NCBI GenBank assembly: GCA_964636885.1
Contig: CAZWVA010000091.1
Span: 1 to 6,141, forward strand
DNA: 6,141 nucleotides
Direction: 5' to 3'
Source: CAZWVA01 sp964636885
GTDB taxonomy: Bacteria; Desulfobacterota_D; UBA1144; Nemesobacterales; CSP1-2
A model generated the notes under the pieces. It saw only the letters and a list, made by a program, of their open reading frames with translations. It was not told the DNA's origin and made no database searches. Each line of letters opens with the position of its first letter. Positions within the stretch are counted from its first letter, which is position 1. Shown in pieces: positions 1-5,998 of the stretch. Position numbers and translations under genes: made by a program.

Positions 1-1
1 C

Positions 2-3000
2 ATGAGCGAAGTGCCTTGCCTCATCCAGATTCGCAGTGTTGGTTTCCATCCAAAGAATATCGGCAAAAGGCGCTACGGCAAGTGATTTTGCAATCGCATA
101 TTCGATCCCGCCTTTTACCTGATAGTAACCCTCAGGTGTTCTTGAGAGTTCACAGTCCCATGTAGCATCGATACCCATGGATTTTGCCTTCGCCTGTGCC
201 TTGTGAAGAGAGACCTTTTTACAAAAATCGAGCCATTGGTCAACGGTAAAATCGAGTTGTCTGCCCTCTTCTATTTGAAACTTCATAAGATCGGCCACGG
301 CCTCTCCATACGTCTTAAGCCCCGCTTCTCTCTCCCATATCTCGACGAATTTCGTCACAACGTTATCAAGCGGCTTCGAGATGCTCTTTTCCTTACCGTC
401 CTTTAAGGCCTGGATGTTTTCGTCGATATAGGACATAAGCCCTACCTTTCTAAACCACTCATAAGCCGCCTCATACTCCTCCTCGGATATCCTGTATAAC
501 AAATGGCCGTTAACGTCCTTTATCCCCTTGTCATAAAACCTTTTTAAAACCGCAAGGTAACAGTCTTTGTAACCCGGCACATCCGTATTTGTAGCACCGA
601 GTATGAATGGATGATCGCGCTCATCGCCCCGTCCATCCAGTAGATTCGCCGCCTCTGCATCGGTCCTGGCAACGATGATCCCAGGGACCTTCATTATATC
701 AAGCTGAAATCTGGCGGCGTTTAGCCTCTTTATCTGCTCATCTACCGGGACAAGAACCTTACCACCCTGATGTCCGCATTTCTTTGTTCCCGGCTTTTGA
801 TCCTCTATGTGGTACCCGGGCACACCCGCCTCTACGAATCTCCTAATCAGGTTTCTCACATGGGCGTCACCGCCGTGTCCAGTATCGGCATCCGCTATTA
901 TAAAGGGCCTGTAGTCAATCTTGGGAGTGGCCCTTCTTTCCTCCTCCGTCATTTTAAATCTCATGTATTTTTGATTCCTATCTGCCGCTAGCAGAGCCCG
1001 AACGATAGTAGCCGCCTCATCTGGAACCTGACTTAACGGATAACTCGCAAGATCGGGTCCGGGGTCCTCTGTAGTCGAGCCTTTAGCCGAGGTAGCCCAT
1101 CCACCCAAATAGATGGCCTCGATACCCATACGCTTTATGGTAACCGCCTGCCCGGGAGAATACGGACCAAAGGTCGTGATCTGTTCTCCTTTAGCGAACA
1201 ACTCCCTTAGCCGATCGTAAAACGCCTCTGCGGCCTCTCTGGCAACGGGATAGTCCGTGTTTATAGTTCCTCTTTGCTGTGCAACTTGACGTGCAGAATA
1301 AAGGCGCGTAATCCCCTTAAAGCGAGGCAACGAAAACCATTTCTTTATCTCTTCCACTTCCCTCTCAAATAAATCCGTCTCGTCCTCAGCCTTGGATCCG
1401 GTTTGAGGAGACGGTAAAAAGTCTAAGTTCTCCGTGATTCTAGTCCCATCTTTCTTGAACGCTTCCATGTATCTCTTAATCCTCTCTTTAGCGATTTTTA
1501 AATCATGGTTATTTAAATTTATATTCAAAAGATCTATGTACCACGGGGCCTTCACATCGTCTAAAACGTATGTCTCGACGATCTCTCTGGCTATAGGCAA
1601 GGTCGTTCCCTTAGAATCATCGTGAACGTCTTTATCCCTTGCCTTTAGGAGTTTTACGTATTCCTCCTCCAATAGCCTTTTAAAGAGATCCGCTGTAAAA
1701 ACATCTCCGGCCTTTACACCGGTTTCGGGATCATCCTCTGTGAACCTTGCCCGCTTGTGAAGCCACTCCCAAAGGATGCTAAGGCGGATCTCTCCGGTTG
1801 CCATATCCTCCATGAGATAGAGGACATCATCGTTACCGAAGAAGTCAGCCGGCTTTAAAGCCGCCGCCTGATATCCCTGGCCAAATGCATTCCCGTACTG
1901 CAGGGCGACGCTTATAAGGTTTCTCGCTCCTCTAATCGTTCTCGGGGCCGGTTCAAGGAGGAGAAGTCCATCCGCATCCTCTTGTGTGTACGTAAGGGGA
2001 GGAAAGGGTCTACCGAGTTGGTTGTCCTCACCCACTCTCTCCCATACGGGTCTTACTATATGAACCATCTTCCAGTGTGCAACCCACTTGCCACTTGCCC
2101 CTTCCCTCTGCTCGCGCTCGGCGCCAGCAACCGCCTTCTCCATGCCGCTTCTCACGCCCTCATCAGAACCGACCGGGATATTGGGCTCCATCCCGCCCTG
2201 CCAGAGGGCAAAATTCCCATTTAGGTCCGGTGTGTTAACCGCCCGGCGCACCCGGTCTTCGTAATTCCTCATGTAGCCATAGGTCATTGTAATGGCCTCG
2301 ATGTTGGGATTTATAAAATCCCTGTCCCAAGCCATTGCATCAGAAACGCTGTTAATGTAATCCCACCTTCCCGTATTGAATCCAACGAAGTGCCTGCCCA
2401 AAACGGCACGGATCTCCATTAACTGAAACGTCGCTTCAAGCTGTTCAACAAGAACGTAGACCTTTATCGTTCCGATGGGAAAACCCAGATACTCCTCAAG
2501 GGCCGAGAGTAGTTCATTCCAAAAGGCCGCCTCCTCGGCGGTCTGAATCTTAGGTAGATATAAAACGATGGAAGAGCCCTCATCTTGGAGTTGCCTGTAG
2601 TTGTTTACGACATAGAGGACAAGATCAACGATCGAAGCAGACAACGCAAGCCCATCTTCATCACGGATGTGTCGGTCGTCCAGATGCAGCCCCCTAACAC
2701 GGAAGATCTTCGTTGTAAAATCTAGCTGCTTTTCCCAATCATCGATTATCTTCCTGCCGAAAAAACCAAGTGCCCACTCGTTCATCTCCTTTGCAACCTG
2801 CTCGGCGGCTTTTAAAAAGATCGGATCTTTTCGGAAGGCCAGCTTGAGGTTCCTCTGGTTGTCGAGTGACATCGTTGTTATCTGACCAAGGGCGTCCTCT
2901 CCGTCAAACATCCAGCCATCGGCACCGGAGAGCAGTGCATAGGCGACGTTCCTTATGCTTTTCTCAATCGGAGAATTCGGTTTCGCTCCAGGACCCGTTC

Positions 3001-3340
3001 CCTGAATCCACTGCCTCCTTAGATCCTTTGGAATCTCCGAGCCGATAAACTTCCCATCCCTAGCGTCCTGTACCTTTATGTTTGTCCGCGGTATATAGTC
3101 ACTGGGGTCAAGGAATGTTATCCTCTCTTTGTTCCGAGCCCTTTCCGCTCTTCTCTCGATCCTTTTTGCCATAAGGGCTTTCTGTTCCCTGTTAAATCTG
3201 GCCATGTATTCCAGAGCGGCTAAGGCTTCCGGTGTATATATATCGGGATACAGCCCCTCCAGGTTGTCTCGGATTCTTAACCTCCTAGGCCCGGGGAGGT
3301 CGGTGATGTATTGGTTCTCTGTTTTGCGAACTGTACTCAT
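2..3340 (-). CDS. aceB-aceA: Bifunctional malate synthase-isocitrate lyase fusion (3' end outside window)
   Basis: This protein should carry out both glyoxylate-shunt steps: isocitrate to succinate plus glyoxylate, then glyoxylate plus acetyl-CoA to malate. I checked all 1113 codons by hand; there is no in-frame stop. Residues 1-642 match class A malate synthase: a D-G-E-D motif at 146-149, catalytic Arg216 in RGLHL, probable Mg ligands Glu299 and Asp327 (GRWDYI), and the presumed general base Asp512 in MEDMATGEI. A polar linker (about 643-654, PSPQTGSKAEDE) leads to isocitrate lyase: ADADTGHGG at 816-824 and KKCGH at 853-857 with catalytic Cys855. The segment after Cys855 carries the extra helical insertion of long ICL2-type lyases. 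The window ends at METNTANLDEARHFAH, just before the expected SPSFNW motif, so roughly 100-150 residues are missing. The start ATG at 3340 has AAGGAGA 7 nt upstream and TAA directly before it in frame. No separate ribosome-binding site and start were found near the domain junction. Family assignment of both halves is firm; catalytic roles are transferred from known relatives. Confidence 0.96.
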   Translation of the reverse strand, partial: MSTVRKTENQYITDLPGPRRLRIRDNLEGLYPDIYTPEALAALEYMARFNREQKALMAKRIERRAERARNKERITFLDPSDYIPRTNIKVQDARDGKFIGSEIPKDLRRQWIQGTGPGAKPNSPIEKSIRNVAYALLSGADGWMFDGEDALGQITTMSLDNQRNLKLAFRKDPIFLKAAEQVAKEMNEWALGFFGRKIIDDWEKQLDFTTKIFRVRGLHLDDRHIRDEDGLALSASIVDLVLYVVNNYRQLQDEGSSIVLYLPKIQTAEEAAFWNELLSALEEYLGFPIGTIKVYVLVEQLEATFQLMEIRAVLGRHFVGFNTGRWDYINSVSDAMAWDRDFINPNIEAITMTYGYMRNYEDRVRRAVNTPDLNGNFALWQGGMEPNIPVGSDEGVRSGMEKAVAGAEREQREGASGKWVAHWKMVHIVRPVWERVGEDNQLGRPFPPLTYTQEDADGLLLLEPAPRTIRGARNLISVALQYGNAFGQGYQAAALKPADFFGNDDVLYLMEDMATGEIRLSILWEWLHKRARFTEDDPETGVKAGDVFTADLFKRLLEEEYVKLLKARDKDVHDDSKGTTLPIAREIVETYVLDDVKAPWYIDLLNINLNNHDLKIAKERIKRYMEAFKKDGTRITENLDFLPSPQTGSKAEDETDLFEREVEEIKKWFSLPRFKGITRLYSARQVAQQRGTINTDYPVAREAAEAFYDRLRELFAKGEQITTFGPYSPGQAVTIKRMGIEAIYLGGWATSAKGSTTEDPGPDLASYPLSQVPDEAATIVRALLAADRNQKYMRFKMTEEERRATPKIDYRPFIIADADTGHGGDAHVRNLIRRFVEAGVPGYHIEDQKPGTKKCGHQGGKVLVPVDEQIKRLNAARFQLDIMKVPGIIVARTDAEAANLLDGRGDERDHPFILGATNTDVPGYKDCYLAVLKRFYDKGIKDVNGHLLYRISEEEYEAAYEWFRKVGLMSYIDENIQALKDGKEKSISKPLDNVVTKFVEIWEREAGLKTYGEAVADLMKFQIEEGRQLDFTVDQWLDFCKKVSLHKAQAKAKSMGIDATWDCELSRTPEGYYQVKGGIEYAIAKSLAVAPFADILWMETNTANLDEARHFAH

Positions 3341-3347
3341 TACCGCA

Positions 3348-3354
3348 TCTCCTT
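3348..3354 (-). promoter_or_regulatory. Ribosome binding site of the malate synthase-isocitrate lyase gene
   Basis: AAGGAGA on the minus strand lies 7 nt before ATG 3340. An upstream ATG at 3357 in the same frame reads only MKEMR and then TAA, which overlaps the true start as TAATG. The start at 3340 is therefore fixed from the 5' side. Confidence 0.85.
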
Positions 3355-3403
3355 CATGTTTTCATCTGAGTATTTCCCAAAACTTTAAGTGACTGGGTTT
3401 CAG

Positions 3404-3432
3404 ATTATACCCAATTAGTTTCTGATAGTCGA
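3404..3432 (-). promoter_or_regulatory. Sigma70-like promoter for the glyoxylate fusion gene
   Basis: Reading the minus strand, TCGACT (3432-3427, four of six matches to TTGACA) and a perfect TATAAT (3409-3404) are separated by 17 nt. Transcription would start near 3397 and leave a leader of about 57 nt before ATG 3340. A short inverted repeat TGGGT-N10-ACCCA (3394-3413) overlaps the -10 box and could be a repressor site, though five-base arms can arise by chance. Confidence 0.6.
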
Positions 3433-3459
3433 ATTGCTAAGCACGTATTAAAAGTCCAC

Positions 3460-3469
3460 TGGTATACCA
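3460..3469. promoter_or_regulatory. Perfect palindrome TGGTATACCA, candidate operator
   Basis: A perfect 10-bp palindrome sits about 28 bp upstream of the -35 box of the glyoxylate gene, in the spacer shared with the divergent lipoprotein gene. TGGT/ACCA half-sites resemble operators of some GntR/FadR-type regulators, but the two-base centre differs from the usual odd spacing of FadR sites. The palindrome is seen directly; the operator role and any link to fatty-acid or acetate control are inference. Confidence 0.3.
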
Positions 3470-3557
3470 TTGAACCCGATTATGGATATTATTTCACAAT
3501 GATTACAGTAAGTTACATTGACTAAAGCTATAAAACCAGATTTCTTGCGCTTTTACG

Positions 3558-3563
3558 TATAAT
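3558..3563 (+). promoter_or_regulatory. Possible -10 box upstream of the lipoprotein gene
   Basis: A perfect TATAAT lies about 55 nt before ATG 3618. No convincing -35 hexamer occurs 16-18 nt upstream, and the nearby TTGACT (3518-3523) is 34 nt away, too far to pair with it. The promoter is plausible by position but weakly supported. Confidence 0.35.
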
Positions 3564-3617
3564 AATTGTGATAGAATTCTACCGTATCTCATCCCCCACG
3601 ACAATGGAGGAATGGAA

Positions 3618-4586
3618 ATGTCATCTATAATCGCAGTAGAAAACCAAGGAGACCCTCTGATCCATCTGCTCCTAATCGCTATCCTTCTTACCGCCCTAGG
3701 ATGCAGTCACGGTATCCAGTCAAATCCCGAGGAAGAACCCGAGATCGTTTCAATCAGGAATCCCAATGTCATTATTCAATCTCCCGTGAACTTCGCATGG
3801 CTACCGGAATCGATTAACTCCTACTACCTTGAGAGCTTAGCTGTGAACCAAAAGGACATTCCCTTGCAGAAGGCGATCCAGGAGACCATAAGTGGATCGT
3901 TAACCGCCCACGGTTACACGTATAACGGGTCTATCTATTCCGGTAAAACGATAATCACCGGCAAGGGAACATACATCCGACCAGAAGACCTCATCCTCGT
4001 TAAGAACTGGACGTGGGACGGAGCCAACTTCGGAGCAACCGGACTTTTAAAGGAGGTCACACTAGAAAATAGAGGCAATAAGGATGTCAGGGACTTAAAG
4101 ATCAAGATCGGCTACCTTGGGACAAAGGGGGCCAAGGAGGGGTACTGGGGGCCAACGAGCGTCTTTGTCATTCACGATACCCTCCCAGCAAAAAGCGTAA
4201 AAACGTTTAGGAACATAAATATCGGTTTTAGACACCCGGATGAAAGGAGAGAAGATATGATCGTCTTGGGTGTAAAGACGATTAACCATGATCTATTAAT
4301 CGGCTACACGCTGGTAACAAAGAACACGCTAAGCAATAGAGACATAGACAGAGCATACGGTATTACATCGAGTCAATCGGAAAACGATCTTAGAAAAAAA
4401 GAGGAATATGAAAGGGGTACTCTGATTATAGATGCTATAGACGCAGAAACCAGGGTCTTGATCTGGAGAGGAGCTCTAAAGGCCCTGCCTAGCTTCGACA
4501 TCCCGGAGGGTGTAAAGAGAAAAAGGGTTAAGCTTGCGGTCGAGAGATTGATCGATAGTTTTATCACATCAAACCAACGAATATAG
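3618..4586 (+). CDS. Putative lipoprotein with a DUF4136-like domain split by an inserted segment
   Basis: The product is a predicted 322-residue envelope protein of unknown function. A hydrophobic stretch ends in TALGC, an acceptable lipobox with the modified Cys at residue 29. Residues about 57-102 (FAWLP, then an amphipathic helix ending AHGY) and about 264-322 (GTLIIDAIDAETRVLIWRG, then a helix with AVERL) look like the first and last parts of DUF4136 lipoproteins. Between them lie about 160 residues, longer than usual, with an FxLYD-like beta pattern (LENRGNKDVRDLKIKIGYL, then LPAKSVKTF). I chose ATG 3618 because GGAGG (3606-3610) is 7 nt away; ATG 3612, two codons earlier, is only 1 nt from it. 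Oddly, the residues before the hydrophobic core lack any Lys or Arg. A CTG at 3657 behind AAGGAG (3646-3651) is an unlikely alternative start. The gene is divergent from the glyoxylate gene, with no clear functional link. Assignments rest on remembered family patterns. Confidence 0.85.
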   Translation: MSSIIAVENQGDPLIHLLLIAILLTALGCSHGIQSNPEEEPEIVSIRNPNVIIQSPVNFAWLPESINSYYLESLAVNQKDIPLQKAIQETISGSLTAHGYTYNGSIYSGKTIITGKGTYIRPEDLILVKNWTWDGANFGATGLLKEVTLENRGNKDVRDLKIKIGYLGTKGAKEGYWGPTSVFVIHDTLPAKSVKTFRNINIGFRHPDERREDMIVLGVKTINHDLLIGYTLVTKNTLSNRDIDRAYGITSSQSENDLRKKEEYERGTLIIDAIDAETRVLIWRGALKALPSFDIPEGVKRKRVKLAVERLIDSFITSNQRI

Positions 4587-4656
4587 GGTAAACTCCGTGA
4601 AGCATCTCTTTCTTGCAATGCACATGTTGAGATTCTTCGGTCGCGGAGTTTACCCT
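4585..4656. repeat. 16-bp inverted repeat overlapping the lipoprotein stop codon
   Basis: AGGGTAAACTCCGTGA (4585-4600) pairs with TCGCGGAGTTTACCCT (4641-4656) at 16 of 16 positions if one G-U pair is allowed. The loop is 40 nt, and ATCTC/GAGAT (4604-4608 with 4629-4633) can add an inner stem. The left arm contains the last two bases of the TAG stop codon. No T-run follows the right arm, so this is not a classic intrinsic terminator, although it could stabilise the 3' end of the mRNA. Confidence 0.8.
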
Positions 4657-4696
4657 GAGCAAAGCCGTGGGGCTCCCTCAGAATGACAAATGACAG
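4585..4696. repeat. Composite dispersed (REP/MITE-like) repeat
   Basis: Two modules that I remember as dispersed palindromic repeats in several bacterial genomes seem interleaved here. One is TTGAGATTCTTCGGTCGC (4627-4644), continuing as GCTCCCTCAGAATGACA (4672-4688). The other is GAGTTTACCCTGAGCAAAGC (4646-4665), sitting inside the first, with its opposite arm GGGTAAACTC at 4586-4595. The right end carries a perfect tandem AATGACA twice (4682-4695). The element has no coding capacity. The repeat-family assignment is from memory; copy number cannot be judged from one window. Confidence 0.55.
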
Positions 4697-4856
4697 ATTT
4701 TTGAGATGACTTGTAGTTAGTTATGATATATTATTAAAGCGATACATAATATACACTTAAGACAAAAATAAGATCATTTTTTTTAATTATCTGCAATTCT
4801 TGAAAAAATTAGCATATAATGATACATCCCAATAGAATACGATTTTAGTATAGAAT
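4697..4856. other. AT-rich noncoding spacer with an AT-only inverted repeat
   Basis: No credible gene is visible here on either strand. The stretch holds TATATTAT (4727-4734) facing ATAATATA (4746-4753) across 11 nt, an eight-T run near 4777, and an isolated TATAAT (4815-4820). That TATAAT has only a poor -35 candidate, CTGCAA, 18 nt upstream. The composition is clearly more AT-rich than the flanking genes. Confidence 0.6.
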
Positions 4857-4888
4857 AGGCAGGCACCCCGTATCTGGCCGCCTCTTTT
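4857..4888 (+). terminator. Terminator-like hairpin between convergent transcription units
   Basis: AGGCAGGC (4857-4864) pairs with GCCGCCT (4877-4883) with one bulged A and a 12-nt loop. On the plus strand the stem is followed by CTTTTA, a short T-tract. It could end transcripts arriving from the lipoprotein side or from the TATAAT at 4815. Read on the minus strand it lies just after the Spy-like gene, where the following sequence TATTCTAT is less U-rich. It may act on both strands. Confidence 0.45.
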
Positions 4889-4898
4889 ACCACTCCCC

Positions 4899-5339
4899 TT
4901 ACCTATCTTCCCTATCTTTTTTATAACGTTCCATACGCTTCTCCTTCATCCCGTATAGCGTAGTCCTCTGCTCCGGTGTAAGAACGTCTCTCATGTCGAG
5001 TGCCATCTCAAACTCAGCCCTTCTCAATTCCCCCTGTGTCCTTCCCATCTGATTAAACTTGGATAGAATCTGATCCCTTGTTGAATTCGGATCCTTCATA
5101 ACCCCTCTAAACGCCTCATATTCAGTCTTAACCTGAGCGCGAAGCTTCTCGATCTTTTCCTTATTGGCCGAAGCGATCTCGTCTATCTTGCTTTTCTGTT
5201 GGTCTGTAAGTTTGAGCTTCTCTAAGATCTCAGAATCACTCCACCATCCGTGCTTCCCATAGTACTTTCCGGGAAACCCGTAGACAACGAAGGAAAAAAC
5301 AAGAAGGGTAACGACGGATAACGATAAGACTCTTGTCAT
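4899..5339 (-). CDS. Spy/CpxP (LTXXQ) family periplasmic protein
   Basis: This 146-residue protein starts with one Arg and a hydrophobic stretch (about residues 4-20), which fits a Sec signal peptide with cleavage near VVYG. The mature part is almost entirely charged alpha-helix. It has the two family hallmarks, LTDQQ at 44-48 and LTPEQ at 120-124. That spacing and the overall length match Spy/CpxP/ZraP-like proteins, which form cradle-shaped all-helical dimers in the periplasm and act as chaperones or in envelope or metal stress sensing. Which of these roles applies here cannot be told; there is no adjacent Cpx or Zra two-component system in view. ATG 5339 has AGGAGG 7 nt upstream. A gap of about 180 bp separates it from the winged-helix gene, so it probably has its own promoter, although I found no convincing one. 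Confidence 0.88.
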   Translation of the reverse strand: MTRVLSLSVVTLLVFSFVVYGFPGKYYGKHGWWSDSEILEKLKLTDQQKSKIDEIASANKEKIEKLRAQVKTEYEAFRGVMKDPNSTRDQILSKFNQMGRTQGELRRAEFEMALDMRDVLTPEQRTTLYGMKEKRMERYKKDREDR

Positions 5340-5346
5340 TTAAAAA

Positions 5347-5352
5347 CCTCCT
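5347..5352 (-). promoter_or_regulatory. Ribosome binding site of the Spy-like gene
   Basis: A perfect AGGAGG on the minus strand lies 7 nt before ATG 5339 and fixes the start, giving a signal peptide of normal length. Confidence 0.85.
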
Positions 5353-5515
5353 AAAATACAGTTTTGCTCTATTAAACCAACGAAACGCCGATCCGGTTGC
5401 AATGATGGATCAGGACTCTATAGAAGCCTCTAATCGAATGGAGAGAGATTAATGCAAGAGGACAGACGCCTAAGCCTATTAACGCCATAAGGTAAGGCCG
5501 TGAAAACCAAGCGTC

Positions 5516-5758
5516 CTACAGTATAGTTAATGCCTTATAGGTCAGCCTAAAGACGACATCGTTACTCCCATGGGATCTTACTATATATCCCTCTTTAAGT
5601 AGGTAATCGATTACCGGATAGATGTCCCTCCTCCTCAATCTGAGGGATCGAGCTATCTCATCGAGACCGACCCCAGGGCCGGTAACTCCGCCCCCTGGAT
5701 GGCTATTGAGGTATGTAACCACGTAGACCGACTTTTGATAAATCTCCAGTATATTCAT
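5516..5758 (-). CDS. Small winged helix-turn-helix protein, probable transcription regulator
   Basis: The predicted product is 80 residues and consists of little more than one DNA-binding domain. Helix 1 is EIYQKSVYVVTYL, followed by a Gly/Pro-rich loop (HPGGGVTGPGVG). The helix-turn-helix follows, LDEIARSLRLRRRDIYPVID, with the basic RRR at the start of the recognition helix, and then LLKEGYIVRS and a beta-hairpin wing ending FRLT. This order is typical of winged-helix regulators, but I cannot name a family. The frame stays open upstream to a GTG at 5842 (108 residues). I prefer ATG 5758 because AGAGG (5765-5769) lies 6 nt upstream and the fold begins right there; the extra 28 residues look unstructured. 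No sensor or dimerisation domain is visible. Its target is unknown; the Spy-like gene downstream on the same strand is one candidate by position only. Confidence 0.75.
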   Translation of the reverse strand: MNILEIYQKSVYVVTYLNSHPGGGVTGPGVGLDEIARSLRLRRRDIYPVIDYLLKEGYIVRSHGSNDVVFRLTYKALTIL

Positions 5759-5764
5759 GGCACA

Positions 5765-5769
5765 CCTCT
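5765..5769 (-). promoter_or_regulatory. Ribosome binding site deciding the start of the winged-helix gene
   Basis: AGAGG on the minus strand (within GAGAGGTG) lies 6 nt before ATG 5758. The alternative GTG at 5842 has only a weak AAGAAGA nearby. Confidence 0.55.
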
Positions 5770-5849
5770 CAAAAACAGCTATCCCCCATCCTCTAGTGAA
5801 TCCCTTTCTCATGATGGGATTTGCTTCTAGATTCCTCGGCACATCTTCT

Positions 5850-5877
5850 TTAATAGACCAACTCTATATAAAGGCAA
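5850..5877 (-). promoter_or_regulatory. Weak candidate promoter for the winged-helix gene
   Basis: On the minus strand TTGCCT and TATTAA, each four of six matches to consensus, are about 16 nt apart. The predicted transcript would begin near 5843, at the upstream GTG itself, which would favour ATG 5758 as the start. The region is AT-rich, so chance matches are likely. Confidence 0.25.
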
Positions 5878-5998
5878 ATAGAATTCAAATAAGATTTTGG
5901 GAGTATTTTCGGCTCAGGGATTTTCTACGACTTTAGTACTATCGTTCTCGAAGAAAAGGCCATTTCAGGACTCTGGTTGTGTATGTTATCTCCCGGTA

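Noticed and set aside
1380..1425. Two separate genes or a frameshift at the synthase-lyase junction
   Set aside because: Every codon from 3340 to 2 was checked and no stop occurs. The linker is in frame, and no start with a good ribosome binding site lies just before the lyase domain.
3340..3357. Upstream mini-frame MKEMR ending in TAATG as a leader peptide
   Set aside because: It consists of the ribosome binding site itself and is only five codons long; it most likely arises by chance from the AAGGAG context.
203..3392. Several plus-strand open frames of 60-87 codons (for example 770-991, 1982-2224, 3129-3392)
   Set aside because: Those up to 3340 lie inside the minus-strand fusion gene, whose frame shows clear enzyme motifs. 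Their translations show no recognisable pattern; they are shadows. The frame at 3129-3392 only extends a little into the promoter leader.
3518..3534. Promoter TTGACT with TATAAA
   Set aside because: The two hexamers are only 5 nt apart, which is not a workable spacing.
4095..4618. Minus-strand open frames at 4095-4289 and 4373-4618
   Set aside because: They are antisense to the lipoprotein gene, lack good start contexts and show no family pattern.
4585..4656. Intrinsic terminator of the lipoprotein gene
   Set aside because: The stem is strong but the loop is 40 nt and no T-tract follows; the repeat-element explanation fits better.
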